Assembly: GCA_030789695.1 (NCBI GenBank)
Contig: CM061141.1
Coordinates: forward strand, 196,923,689-196,987,688
Source: Scilla litardierei
Taxonomy: Eukaryota; Streptophyta; Magnoliopsida; Asparagales; Asparagaceae
DNA length: 64,000 nt
Reading direction: 5' to 3'
The first letter of the stretch is position 1. Each line of letters opens with the position of its first letter. Under the pieces are notes generated by a model, which was not told the origin of the DNA, searched no databases, and saw nothing but the letters and a program-made list of their open reading frames with translations. Positions 13,062 to 25,378 of the stretch are shown here, one piece after another. The translations under genes were made by a program, and so were the position numbers.

Positions 13062-14036
13062 TGTCATGCCCCGCTTCCCAAGTACGGAAGGCAAGATGCG
13101 AAGAGGTCCGCTCAGACTTAGAGCTGTGAAGCTACAGTCTGATAAGCGTCTGTGTTCATCAATTCGCAGATTCTTGCATTGCAATGAAACAACAACAATA
13201 ATAATAATTGAAGGCAGGTAATAAGATTAACCAACATTCAAATAATATTCATTTTATTATTCCAAACATCCAGAGATACAGTCATAAAATAAAGTACAAG
13301 AGAGTCTAAAGAGAAAGGCCCCAAGCATGGCCAAAACTACAACATAGAAAGGGTGCTACGCACCGAACAACATAACAGCAGCTACTAAGAAATTAAACAT
13401 CTACTAAGAGGAAACCTCCAGCTGAGACTAAGACTGGTCTCTGGTAACCTCGAACTGAACATCAGCAAACTGGACTTCCTCAGCAATTAACTCAGGCTCA
13501 AACCTAACATGGGACACCCAAAGAGAAAAGGGCATGATATTTAATGAATGCAGCAGTTTAAGATGAACATGATAGTCAACATTTGCATGACACGTCGTAG
13601 CAAAAAGCTACTATACAAGATATCACGATTTCACGATAAAAACATGCATTCACATTGTGCACAGGGTTTACTCCTTACAGCTGAAGTTGTTGTCGGGCAC
13701 ACTTCTACACTGCGTGATAGCTTAACCCTACCCCATCTTCTGGATCACGAGCCAGGAAGTGTTTATACATTTCATGCTTCTGGAACACGAGCCAGGAATT
13801 ATTCTTTATTTGGCATATGGGTGCACCTAGCCTCATTACATGATGTAGGAGTCAAAGTCCTACTCGCCGCAGCTTACATTTCAATAGTAGCGTGTGCTAA
13901 ACAATCACAACCAAGCATTCAAAGCATGATATGACGTGATATGCAACATGATAACATATATTGAATTGTGTACAGTAACATCAAAATAAACGTGACATGT
14001 GGTATACATGAAATGGCATGGCAATGGTGTCGGATC
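13062..14036 (-). repeat. LTR B of the LARD, segment 1
   Basis: It begins TGTCATGCCCCGC and aligns with 6872-8010. It stops at GGATC (14032-14036), where Copia A inserted. A poly(A)-like signal matching LTR A lies at 13249-13263 on the minus strand. Confidence 0.85.
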
Positions 14037-15317
14037 TGTTGTGAGATGTATGCACACGAGGCAATTTATCTCCGTGTATCTATACAAACATCTTGTTCAA
14101 AATTACAGTAAGCTGTATGGTAAGAATTTATCTAAGTTAAATCATAAAGTAGTTATCATTAGTAATTAACTTAGGTAAAGTCCTGAGACTTAATGCAAGG
14201 TCAAACATGTATCGATATGTGTATCTTGATCATGGAGAAATGTTTGATCGTCTGTAGCATAAGTCTAAAAAGGTTCGTGGTCATAGATGGTTCGAGAGAA
14301 GGATATTGAAACATAGGATAGACCATTGTGTCTTAGTCTTCACCGTATAGTGGTGACGATGATCTCATGATCGTTTGACTTGGCGATGATCGCCAAGACA
14401 CAGGTGCTCATTAGAGAATGAGTTCACTGAACGACTGACAAGAGTTATCATAAAGTTATGATTGACAAATCTGTCACTGATAACTCTTAGTGAAGATAGG
14501 CAAGTTGGTCTTTGACTTGAGGTCATTGTACGAACCTGTGCGTGAACGTTGTCACTTAGATCACTGGCTTCGAGGCAAGGCCTGTCGAAAGGTCTTTGGT
14601 CGGGTGACATTTGAAGTGTACGAGGAGAGTAATGGCCGAAATAGGATTCATCTCTCCCGGTCAATGTGAGTTAGTGTCGTAGTGTTAGTTCGGCCTTTAG
14701 TAAAAACTCTGGCCAGAGTATGTTGGAAGTTGTCCAACATTATTTGACTAAATATCGATGGAAACTAACCGAATTCAAGTTATTGGGGTTGACAGTTTGA
14801 CCGTACCCTAGGCTTGAATTAATGACATAGTTTAGACGAAGTGACTAAAACTACGGAATTCATCACAGAAACTGTCAGGGTGGTCCCGACAATACTCATG
14901 TCGATGAGTCAACCACATAATTATGATACTGAAACAGGGACGACAACTGCTGCTCGTGGTCGCTGCCGTATAGCGCTTCGAGCCCAACCTGTAGTAGGGT
15001 CAGGCTGTAGGGTCTCACACAAAGAGCGACCTTCGTCCAGTAATAGGTAGAATCATTAGTGAGAATTATTTGCATTTGATGCAAGGGATGGAAAATTGCA
15101 TTTGATGCAAATGATAATTTTAAGCCTAGATATGGACTAATTTGCATATGATGCAAAAGGGGTAAAATGTGTCTTAAATTGTTTAAGACCATATTTAATA
15201 TAATAAACGCATGGAAAAGTTTATCTGTAAGACGGGAATGTCCCGCTCTAAACATAGATTCGAACGACGTCCAAATAGGACGCCAAGTGCCTAAGTTACG
15301 CACAAAACAGCTCAAAG

Positions 15318-15650
15318 GGGTCTTACCCATGCCCAAACTGGGCATGGGTCAGACCAAACTGACCCAGGCCAGACCACCCGAGTCTGGCCTGGGCGCCTGG
15401 CCAGCCAGGGCCAGGGGCCCTGGGCCTGGGCGCCTAAGGCGGCAGGCACCCTGGGCCTGGGCCCGGCGCCCAGGCCCAGGCCCAGGCGCCTGGGTGCCCA
15501 GGAGCCCAGGGCGGGCGCCCTGGGCCGGGCACCCTGAGCGCCAGGCCCAGGTGCCTGGCGCCTAGCCCAGGCCTGGGCCAGGCGCCCCGGCTGGGCGTGC
15601 CCAGACCAGGCGTCCAGCCTGGTCTGGGCGTGCCAAGTTGGCGCAGTGAG
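15318..15650. repeat. GC-rich CCAGGCGCC minisatellite block in the LTR
   Basis: About 330 bp of degenerate, self-complementary GGCCTGGGCGCC-type units. It yields long Pro/Gly/Ala-rich frames on both strands that are composition artefacts. The matching block in the 3' LTR (30590-30830) is about 240 bp. Copia D lacks it. Confidence 0.85.
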
Positions 15651-15968
15651 CCCCACCAGAACTGGGTATCAGAACCCTAGGGCTGTGCAGATTTTGACGG
15701 CTGATTTTGGAAGAAAATCAAGCCTTGGGCTGGTCTTGGGGTTTAATTGGAGGGTCAAACGGACTCCTATTGACTTGCCGGTTTTTCCTATGCGTTCACC
15801 GTTGAACGCCCTTTGATTTGATAGGTTGTTTCAATCATGAAGTGCAACGTTGAGGGAGTTAAAATTCACAGAAGTTTGGCCTTTGTGAAAGGCAAACTAA
15901 ATTTAATTTATTAACTCCAAACTTTAGTCCCACATCGAAATTTGAGTAAATGGGAGGTGTCAGTCGCC

Positions 15969-15978
15969 TATATTAATA
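15969..15978 (+). promoter_or_regulatory. Decayed TATA box of the Copia A 5' LTR
   Basis: TATATTAATA stands where the 3' LTR has TATATAAATA. In both it is followed by AGGGGTCT and, about 40 bp on, the conserved CCCAAGCTCTAGATCT. Confidence 0.6.
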
Positions 15979-16560
15979 GGGGTCTACTTCCCTCCTCAAA
16001 TGACGTCCCAAGCTCTAGATCTGAGTGGCTCCCATAATTGTTGGAGCATGCTCTGATCTAGGCTTAATTAAATATTCTCTTCTCCCAATAATTTCTGCCT
16101 TACTCCTGAAGGGCTCTAGCAAAGCCACAAAGGGGTTCGGAACCGATCCGAAATCTTGGCGAAGGTTCACACTCGGTTGAAACTTTCTTCGGCACGTGGT
16201 TGGCTTGGCGACAAGAGGATTGCTCGCCGCAAGACGCGGAGCGGTTCGAGGAGCGGTTCGGCACGGGACGGGGAGCAGCTCGGAAGACGGTGCGGTACAC
16301 CTTGCCTGAACCAAGGCAAGGTTCCAGGTATGTAAATTTAATTAGCTTTCCTTTAATTTAATCGCAGTAGTTTAGATCCTTCGTGTGGTGGTCAGATCCA
16401 CCCAAGTCGACAAAGATCCTGGCTAAGGGTCTTGAACCTTAGGGCCTCGTTAAAATAGTTAAACGAGTTCAATTTTTCTGATGCATTCTTTTCGCTCTAT
16501 GATCCGTCCGACTTAGGACTGGCATAGATTCGTGCCATGAGGGTCTATAAAACCTAACAT

Positions 16561-16573
16561 TGGTATCAGAGCC
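16561..16573 (+). other. Primer binding site of Copia A (tRNA-iMet)
   Basis: TGGTATCAGAGCC, one base after the LTR end, exactly matches the initiator tRNA-Met complement used by plant Copia elements. Confidence 0.95.
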
Positions 16574-18968
16574 ACGTTGCATGATCTAGGACTGCTATTA
16601 AATTATTTGAAATGCCTTTTAAATGCCCATTTTATTATGTTTTTAAATTTATGAGATTTTAAAAAAATGATTTTAAATGATTTAAAATTTTATGCGATAA
16701 AAATTTTAATAGTGTCATGCAAATTTTATGGTCCTTTTAAAACAAGTTTTTGAAACTGTTAATTTTATGAGTTACAGAATAAAATGTTTTTAAATCATAA
16801 TTTTAAATTTAAATGTTAAATTTGAAAATGCAAGCTAATGATTTATTAGATAAATATTTTTCTATTTATTTGTTAAACAGTTGCACACTCTTTTTATGCG
16901 TTAAAATTTGTGTAGTTTATGCTTAATGGCTTTATTGTTCTTGTCCCTTATTTGATAATACAAGACAACCCCTTTAGGTTAGCCATTAAGAAATCATTAA
17001 AATTTGTGAAATGAATTTTAATGACATGCTGTGTTTTAATAATTCATTAACAACCTTTTAAGACCTAATTCCTGATTAGGGTAGTCCCTTTAACGACGAT
17101 TATTATTTTACTCGTTATAATAATAATTCTCATTAAAAGAGTATGCTTAAAGTGTTGTGAATGAATTTAGTAAAATCCTAATAACAATTAGGATAGCACG
17201 TGAACCTTATAGTTGATAAGGATTTAATAAAAGTTATTAAACAAATCCTAAAAAATTTCAATTTAAGGATTCAACTAGTTGATAGGATTAATTAATTGTT
17301 AATAAAAGTCTTTTTAGTCTATGGCACGCATATAAAAATGACAAGCTTCATTCAATGGACCATGATCCAGTCAATATTCTTGGCTAAGTTTGTTGGATCA
17401 CCCTAGCTAGTCTATGGCATAAGTGATCCTGGCTTAATCAATTCCCTGGCTGTGTTCCACTGGAGGTAATGACGCGAATCATGATTATATGACACCCTGG
17501 ATTATATCTAAGTCAAATACGTTAATAATCCTCTTCAAGATTAGCCGTAGCCCTCCTTGTTTTAGGGGTTGGCAACTATATGACCCGTGTTCCAGTTGTT
17601 GAGCTACACTCAAGCTGTGACATGGAAACCTTGTATGAACCAACTTCTTAAATATATAAGATGAAATATTGACTTGACCCAAACCGTCGTGTCGTGAATA
17701 CACCGAGCGTCGGTGTAAGTTAAGCCAATGATGTACTCTGGCTAGACTTGACACAACTCGTCATGTCGTGAATACACCGAGTGCCGGGGTAAGTTGAGTC
17801 TATGATGTAGTCTAGTCCTGACCCAAATCGTCGTGTCGTGAATACACCGAGCGCCGGCGTAAGTTAGGCTAGACACGAAACAAGGGTCCAACTAGACTAG
17901 ACATTGTGATTTGGATGAGCACACTCATGATCACAAATGGCTAGGGGTAAAAATCGATAAGAGAGTCATATCTGATATGATTGATGAAGATTCATCTACC
18001 TATTGCAGAGTCAAGCAATTTGTTGAGCTAAACTCAAGGTTGTTAGGCTCAGGGTGATTGGATCTCTTGCCCATTCATTTAATCTGATTAAATCGTTCAA
18101 TTTTAAAGCTTAGAATGATTGCAAAATAGTGGGAGGATATAGAAAAATAAAAGCCATTCTATCTATATTTAAAAACTTGAACATATACTAAACTAGGGTA
18201 AATTCTAAGTTTATCGATGGAATCTAAATATAATATTCTAACGGAATAAGTCAATCGGTCAAATAGATTGGTTAATTGAATATCAAGTTAAAATATAATT
18301 AATAAAATAAACTATATTCTCGTTGACATTAAAATGACCTTCTTAAGGATAGACTTAAGGAATATGATTTCATTAAGTTCCGAGTCCAACAAAATAAATG
18401 CACGCTATATGTCACTCGCCTCTATATGGGGCAGCTCGAACATATCGATGTTCAATAGAAAGTCTCTCCATACAATTTGTTGAGCTACACTCAAGGTTGT
18501 ATGGAAAGCTTGTTCGATCCGTAAGGTTCGAAAATTCGATCAAGCTGTTTGAATGAATATGAGTGCATGAGCGGTGCAAGACCATGTATCCCAACCGGAT
18601 CTTGAGATGAGCAACTTGTTGAGCTACACTCTAAGTTGCAAAGCTCAGGCGTTTAAATACATGAGATGCTTGCAAAGCAATTTAAAATTTTTGTTGAGAC
18701 GTATAATATCTAAATAAGATTTAGAAAAGGAAGAAGGCACTAAGGAAAAGTCAAATTTAGAAAGATAGTTTTATCATTAGTATAGGCATAAGTATGAGGG
18801 ACTGAAAATGTGACATATTTGATGTCATGATTTCAGAATAAATGTTATACCAAAGACGTCTAACACATTTTTGACAAATGTCGTCACCTTGCTTCTGAAG
18901 CAATGTTTTGTGTTAGTAATTTGTAATAACTATAATATATTAATGTTAATATATGAATATGCAAGATA
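16574..18968 (+). other. Non-coding left interior of Copia A
   Basis: No gag frame is seen. 16600-17330 is AT-rich with TTTAAAATTTTATGCGATAA-like repetition. 17340-18660 carries a tandem array and four copies of a motif close to TTGTTGAGCTACACTCAA (near 17599, 18020, 18478, 18610). The same kind of sequence opens the interior of Copia D. Confidence 0.6.
17675..17873. repeat. Three tandem copies of a 70-74-bp unit
   Basis: Units start at 17675, 17749 and 17819. Each begins TGACCCAAA-like, contains GTGTCGTGAATACACCGAG and ends in GTAAGTT. A single related unit lies in reverse orientation inside Copia B near 23800-23880. Confidence 0.9.
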
Positions 18969-19575
18969 GTAATTGTTGGGGTTTTGGCGGACCCCCAGAG
19001 CTCGGATCCGTATCCGTCCTAAGTCGGACGGACCACGGAGGCACAAAAGCGCAGCGGAAAACCAGAAATCAAAAATTTCTTCACTAGCTAAACTATTTAG
19101 CTAGGCTCTGGGGAGCCAGAACCTAGCCCGATCTTTGCCGACTTGGAGTGGGTCTGACCACCCCAAGAAGGATCTACACTAAAGAGACTAATTAAAACTA
19201 TACTAGAAAACGCTTAACCACATACCCGGAATCTTGGCCCTGGAGCAGGCAAGATGTACCGCACCGTCTTGAGAAGCTCCTCGTAGCCGAGCCGTGTTGA
19301 CCCGATCTCCCTGAGCCGCCTCGCACCCTCGCACCGATCCGCCCGAGCTGCTTTCGCCTCCGAGCCGATCACACGCGGTAGAAAGTTTCACTTGAGAAGA
19401 AACCCGCGTCTTAGACGTCCGGATCAGATCCAAACCCCCTTCGTAGTCGTGCTAGGACTACTCCTGAGAATAGGAAAATAGAGAGAGAGATTTAGTCGCC
19501 GATCGAGCTTGCTCTAAAAATCTGGAGCTACTCGATCGTTGACTGGTGTGTATTTCAACGAGGAGAGTGCACCCC

Positions 19576-19585
19576 TATTTATATA
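19576..19585 (-). promoter_or_regulatory. TATA box in the Copia B 3' LTR
   Basis: TATATAAATA on the minus strand, in the context CCCTATATAAATAGGGG, matches the TATA context of the Copia A and D LTRs. Confidence 0.7.
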
Positions 19586-19909
19586 GGGAGTGAGCACTCA
19601 ACTTCTCGTTGCGGGCAATGTGGGACAATTCCCATGAAGAGGAAAAATTCAATTAAGCCATTTGGCTTAATTTCAACTTTTAAAGTTAGCCTTTCACAAA
19701 GTCAAACTTTAACGAATTAATTCTCTTTGCATACTAAACTTCAGACACCAAACAAGCTATCAATCAGAAGAGCTTGGAATGGTGAACGTGTAGGAACTGA
19801 CAGTGACAAATTTCGACTTCGTTTGACCCCTCAAACAATTGCTCAAAGTTTAGCAATTTCTCAAAATTCGTAGCCGTCATTAGGGTTTCAAAAAACCCTA
19901 ATTTTGACT

Positions 19910-20100
19910 TAAGTTGCGGGCGCGCCCGCTAGGCTTAGCAGGCGCGCCCGCCCAAAGGAGCAAGGGTGGGCTGCCCGCCCGCTGCTGCAGCGGGCAGGCG
20001 CCCGCTGCACACAGCGGGCCACGCCCGCTGCTGCTGCGGGCCGCGCCCGCTGTGCAACGGGCGTGAGCCCGTTGCAGCCAGCGGGCGTCGCCCGTTTGCC
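19910..20100. repeat. GC-rich CGGGCGCGCCCGC block in the Copia B LTR
   Basis: Self-complementary GCGGGCCGCGCCCGCTG-type units at the position where Copia A has its GGCCTGGGCGCC block. The second copy is at 26318-26500. Short frames here are artefacts. Confidence 0.8.
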
Positions 20101-21391
20101 TTTGTACATGGGCCTTTTGGCCTAATGGGTCTAACCCACTTCCCCTTGAACTCTTTCTGCGTTTTTGGACTCGTTTGAGCTCCGATTTGGACGCGGTTTG
20201 AACCTGTGTTTAGACCGGGACAATCCCGTCATCCAGGTAACCCTTTCCAACAAGTTTGTTCCTACTAAATTCGTCGTAACTAATTTACAACACGTTTAGT
20301 CAAAGTTAGCATCTCATGCAACATTGTGTCCCTATTGCTAATGCGACTAACTTTCACAACTTAAATATCATCAAATGATATTTCTCTCTATTCTATATTC
20401 CTATTACTAAGACACGAGCACTACTCGGTGTGAGACCCTACAGCCTGACCTTACTACAGGTTGGGGCTCGAAACCCCTAGACGACGGTCACTACGAGCAG
20501 TAGTTGTCGTCTCTGTTTCAGAGTCATCATAACGTGATCGACCCTTTGACAAAAGTATCATAGGGTTTGCATTGGCTGTATCAGTGATGAATTCCGTTAG
20601 CTAAAATCCCTTCGCCAAGACTGTGTTTATTGTTGGCCTAGGGTATGGTTTTTTGTCAACCCTATTAGACAACATTGGTCAGTATACGGCGGTCTTTATT
20701 GTATACACGTTGTACTACTTACAACGTACCCCGGCCGAGGATTAACATAAGGACCGTACTGAGCCTATAACACTAACTTCCCTTTAATGGAAGTGACGAA
20801 TCCCATCTTAGTCACTTACTCACCTCGAGAGCTTCAGGTGCAGCCCAACCTAAGATCTTTCATCAGGACTTATCCTCGAAGCTAGATCATGGATCTAAGC
20901 TACATCGTTCGCTCACAGGTCGGTACAGATGACTTCAGGTCTTAAGGATCAACTAACCTATCATCACCCTAGAGTTATTAAAGACAGATCATTAAAGTTA
21001 ACCATTTAATAACTCTAACTTGGTCGTTCAGTGAACTCATTCTCCAATGAGCACCTGTGTCTCGTCTCCGACTTCGCCAAGTCGAATGACTATGAGATCA
21101 TCATTACCCGAAGGTAAGACGAAGACACAGTGATCTATCCGATGTGTCGATATCCAATTCTCGACACATCTACGATCACGAACCGTTTAAGACTTACGTT
21201 TCTATTTGGTCGCTTACTTACTCATAATCGAGATCTCATCTAGATATGTAAGGACCTAACTATAAGTCTATGGATATTATCTAAGTATATTAATACAAAT
21301 GATTTCATACTTAGAATAATACGTACCATATACGGTATGAACAAGACGTATAATCAAGATAAATTGCCTTATGGGCATATATCTTCCTACA

Positions 21392-21403
21392 TCTCCCACT
21401 TGC
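21392..21403 (-). other. Polypurine tract of Copia B
   Basis: On the minus strand GCAAGTGGGAGA lies directly before TGTAGGAAG. Copia A has the same AAGTGGGAGA before its own 3' LTR. Confidence 0.85.
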
Positions 21404-22445
21404 ACTTAGGCTATTTATCTCGGTATCTCATACCGTTATAGCATATCAGTCACTTTGACATTTGATATGGCAAACCTAAGAATGGTTCTACTAATAAGTA
21501 TCTACAACGAATTTTAATGGATTGAAATTTCATCTCTTGATCACACAGGGTTGATCCTTTGGAAAAATGATCTGGATCAATTTTCCTAACTTCGTATAGC
21601 TAACAGTTAGCTTATACGATTTAGATGTGGGGTCTAACATTTCCGTAAGTCAGTTCTAGCTCACTCCACTTTATTGTGTCAATATGTCAAGTACATATTT
21701 GACACCCTAAGTCTCTATATATACGATTAAATCAAAACAATTTTGACTTAATGATTTATATAGAAGATTTATTAAAGTGAAATACCCTTTTTACTTAGTC
21801 CGAAAAACGGAACTAAGTATATGAGCTCGCTCCCACTGACTTTAAGAATTACCTGGTTAAATTACTTCAACATAATATCTAAATCATATTTGTATTTATG
21901 TGCAAAAATAACCATTTGGTAAGTGCCTCAGATGGAATGTACAAGTGTCAGATTCGGTTTGACGAATGAGTCAAGTCAAGATCGTTTTAAGGAATCTTGA
22001 CATTGACACGTTCAATCAAAACGTCCTATATTGTACTTATTCCTTTAACCACATTTAGTATTAACTCTTTTAATAACTAAATGCAGATAATCAAGAATTA
22101 ATCTTGACATGCGTATTATTGTGATCGCACACAATTTATACGCCCCCTGGAACCTACACTTAACTACTGATTGACTTCTAACATTTAGTCAGCTCCAAAA
22201 TCAATATTATCGAAGATATACACCATTATTCGAAAATATACGCAACCATCACAGAAAAGCCACATCCACAGAATTTAAGCCAATTCAATTTCAATTGCAA
22301 CAAACGAGACATCCTTTCCAAAACAACGGGTTCATTAAAAGAACCTTAGTTTGTTTATCAAAAATAAACCTTGAGTGCAAAGCACTCATTCATTGTTTTC
22401 GATCCTTAAAGATGATACATTTTATTCAAATAAGAAAAATATCAT
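21404..22445 (-). other. Non-coding region between gag and 3' LTR of Copia B
   Basis: AT-rich sequence with no retrotransposon motif. An autonomous element would carry pol around here; nothing of it is recognisable. Confidence 0.55.
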
Positions 22446-22556
22446 CTACATCACGATCATCGTCTCCAGAAGTCTTTGAGCGGTCCCAGCAGCAACTGTT
22501 GCTTTGATTGCCGACCGATCTCCGTACTTCTCCAATCTCCGGTTCTTATCAGCCAC
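22446..22556 (-). other. Possible downstream exon of the Copia B gag transcript
   Basis: Reading minus, a CTGTATACAG acceptor-like site is followed by an open stretch (VADKNRRLEKYGDRSAIKAT...) of about 36 codons ending in TAG. Gag ends in sequence that includes a GT (TCAGGTACAAATT) able to act as donor. This could be a spliced C-terminal exon or chance; I do not recognise the peptide. Confidence 0.2.
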
Positions 22557-22628
22557 CTGTATACAGTACACAGATGTCTATAAGTCTCTCATACTATATG
22601 AATGGAAATAATTGCATTTAATTGAGTT

Positions 22629-23453
22629 TTAATTTGTACCTGAGGTAGAGGCATCAGTATGCCCCTTCTTCTTCTCTGCAAGATAGATCTTGCAGTTCCT
22701 CTTCCAGTGGCCAATCTTGTGGCAATGGAAGCACTCAGATTTCGACGGGGCCCCTTTGTTCTTCTTCTTCCCATTCTTAGCCTTCGCAGGTTGTGGGACC
22801 TGCCTCTTCGTCCCTTTGCCTTTCGGCTGGTCGGAAGTAGCAGAGCCAACAACCAGTGCAGTCGGCTTCTTCTCAATCTCCTCAAATTGCCGGAGCATAT
22901 TGAGGAGACCGGGAAGATCCGTCTCAAGGCTGTTCATTATAAAGCCAGTTATAAAGGGCTTGAACTCGGGAGTTAAAGACTTTAGGATAATGTCCGTGGA
23001 CATCTCATTGTCCAGGACAAATCCTAACTGGGCGGCGTCCTCTACGTACCCGATCATCTTGATAACATGATCTTGTACGGGCCCTGTCGTCATATTCGTG
23101 CCCCAGAGGTTGCTAGTAGCTTCGAACTTGGCAGCTCTGGATCACTTGCCATACAACTCTTGTGCATTAAGGAGTATGCTCTGAACATCCATATGTTCAT
23201 GCTTCCTTTGCAGTTCGTTGGTCATCGAAGCTAGAGTAAGGCATCTTGCCTTCTCTGCATCCCTCTGGTACAACTTGAAGGCTTCTTTCTCTTCGTGGGT
23301 CGAATCCTCATCGGGCTTATCCGGAGCGTCCTCGAACAATATGTATCCAATCCCAGCTAGGGAAAGGACCAACTTAATGTTCCTAAGCCAGTCTTTGTAG
23401 TTGGTTCCATCCAGCACGTTCTTTTCTACCATGTATTTTAGACCTGAGTCCAT
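22629..23453 (-). pseudogene. Copia gag (UBN2 + CCHC), one internal stop
   Basis: This encodes the Copia Gag that coats element RNA in virus-like particles. The frame starts MDSGLKYMVEKNVLDGTNYK at 23453. It matches a DUF4219/UBN2 start (DGTNYKDWLRNIKLVL), then the UBN2 body (KSLTPEFKPFITGFIMNS, LPGLLNMLRQFEEIE), a basic linker (KAKNGKKKNK) and a canonical CX2CX4HX4C knuckle (CFHCHKIGHWKRNC). It ends STSGTN and stop. A single TGA at 23139-23141, after ELYGK, splits 274 codons that are otherwise in one frame. It has the length of a Copia gag with no protease following. With LTRs so similar, the stop is probably recent. Identity is sure; function is unlikely without readthrough. Confidence 0.92.
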
Positions 23454-25364
23454 TCTGCATTTTATAGATACTTTAGTTAGTATATGTTCGTAGTATAGTT
23501 TTAATGGTTTTAATAAAACTATATTCTCCCACTAAATTTATTTAAAGCCATAATAATAAACAATTTATTATAAAATAACATTTGTGAGAGAGGGATCCGG
23601 CTATCCTGAGTCTGACAACCTTGAGTGTATCTCAACAAGTTGTCCGACTCTACAGTCGGTAGATGAACTCGTCGTCAATCATGTTTACTATGATTCCCTA
23701 TCGATTTTACCCCTAGTCATTTGTGATCATGAGTGTGCTCAACCGGATCACAATGGCTAGCCTAGTCGGACCCTTGATTTCGTGTCTTGCCTGACTTGCC
23801 CCTTTGCTCGGTGTATGCACGACACGTCGGTTTGGGTCAGGTCTTAGACTACATTCTTGGTTAGACCTACGCCGAAGCTCGAGGGATGATACAACGGTTT
23901 CAGTCAGGTTAAGATGTCAATCAAGAAATCGGTTTCTATAAGATTGACATGTCACGGCTTGAGTGTAGCTCAACAACCGGAACATGTTTCTTACAGTTGC
24001 CAACTCCTAAAACAAGGAGGGCTACGATTTATCTTGAACAAGATTATTATCGTATTGACTTAGGTATAGTCGATGGACTTACATAGTCATGAATCGACTC
24101 CTTGCGGTCCAGCGGACGCGGCCAGGGAATTGACTAAGCCAGGACCACTTGTTACCCAGTCTAGCTAGGTTGGTCCAAAAACTTTAGCCAAGCACATTGA
24201 CCGACATCATGATCCATTGAAGGAGTTGTCATCAATCTTATGTTTTCCAAACAACTAAATGGCTTTTAATTAAGAGAACTAGTTAATCCTTATCAACTAG
24301 TTGATCCTAAAATTCAAAAATTTTCAGATTGGTTGAACATCTTTTATTAAGTCCTTATCAACTATAAGGTTCTACGTTCAACTTGCTACCCCACTCTAAT
24401 TAGGATTTTAATAAAACAATTCAACATTGTCTTTTTATGAAAATCATTTAATTGAACGTTTTAATGAAATGATTTACGAAACAAAAGGACTACCCTAATC
24501 AGGTATTAGGTTCGATGTTGTTTTGTTTTATCAAACATAGCATGTCACTGTCATGTTTTAATGGCTAACCTAACAAGGTTTGTGAATACATTATTCAACA
24601 TGAAATGAAGCAACTAACTTTATCCGCATAAAAGAAAGTTTCATTTTAGTGACATATAAAATGTATTTGCAAGTTTAAAAAATTATCTATATAATACAAA
24701 CATGCAAATCTAAATTTTAACACTTAAAATTAAAGATTAAAAAACTTTAAAGCCTTCATAAAAATTTTTATCGCATAAAACTAGGTCGTACAAAATTATC
24801 TAATAATTTTTAAACCTAGGCTCAAAAATTTTTTAATCTTATTTCTAAAATTAAAATATCACATAAAAATTTTAGAAACATCTATGTAATAAAAAGAAAT
24901 TAATTTATGTTTCATCTCATGAAATAAAGTCATTTTTATTACTTACATATTTTAAAATAATTCTAAAACTCTTTTAAAACTTTTAGAAATCCTTTTAGAA
25001 GCTTTCAAATAAAGTTTTAAAGATCTCTAACTTTTATGTAACTAAAGAAAACTTTTAAATTTCAAAAATAAAAATTTCCTATAAAGTTTACATACACTTT
25101 AAATACTCTTTTAAAAAAAATTTTAATATCTCATAAAAATTTTATAAAGTATTTAAAACATAGGAGACTTCTTTTAGATTTATCGCATAAAAATAATTCG
25201 TCCCAAAAAAAAACAAAATAAATTTCCGTGTTGCAAAATTAATTTTTGAAACACAAAAAAAAAATTCAAAACTAATTTAACATAAAGCTAAATAGTTTTG
25301 CATATGAAAGCTAAGCATTTTTTAACTATTAAAAAGTCGTTATAGTAGATCTATAGCATAACCT
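23454..25364 (-). other. Non-coding leader of Copia B
   Basis: 1.9 kb between primer site and gag. 23590-24130 holds reverse-strand copies of the TTGTTGAGCTACACTCAA motif and one unit of the Copia A tandem repeat. 24240-25350 is AT-rich with TTTTATGCGATAA-like repetition, as in Copia A and D. Confidence 0.7.
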
Positions 25365-25377
25365 GGCTCTGATACCA
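25365..25377 (-). other. Primer binding site of Copia B (tRNA-iMet)
   Basis: TGGTATCAGAGCC on the minus strand, one base inside the 5' LTR end. It fixes the orientation. Confidence 0.95.
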
Positions 25378-25378
25378 C

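Larger units (their letters stand above)
14037..16559 (+). repeat. 5' LTR of Copia A
   Basis: It starts TGTTGTGAGATGTATGC and ends AAAACCTAACA, 2,523 bp. It aligns with 29279-31719. The main length difference is the GC-rich block at 15318-15650. Confidence 0.9.
18974..21391 (-). repeat. 3' LTR of Copia B
   Basis: On the + strand it runs TGTTGGGGTTTT...ATCTTCCTACA; in element orientation it starts TGTAGGAAGATATATGCCC. Duplicate of 25379-27796. Confidence 0.93.

Noticed and set aside
15167..15656. Overlapping Pro/Gly/Arg-rich frames of over 100 codons on both strands
   Set aside because: They lie in the GC-rich LTR block. Open frames on both strands are expected from its composition, and no domain is seen. 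The same holds for 30460-30976.
19203..19433. 76-codon minus frame, repeated at 25608-25838
   Set aside because: It is conserved only because it lies in the two LTRs of Copia B. Its position near the transcript start region and lack of domain argue against a gene.
22690..23070. 126-codon + strand frame opposite Copia B gag
   Set aside because: Shadow of the gag coding sequence, which has a clear UBN2 domain and zinc knuckle on the minus strand.
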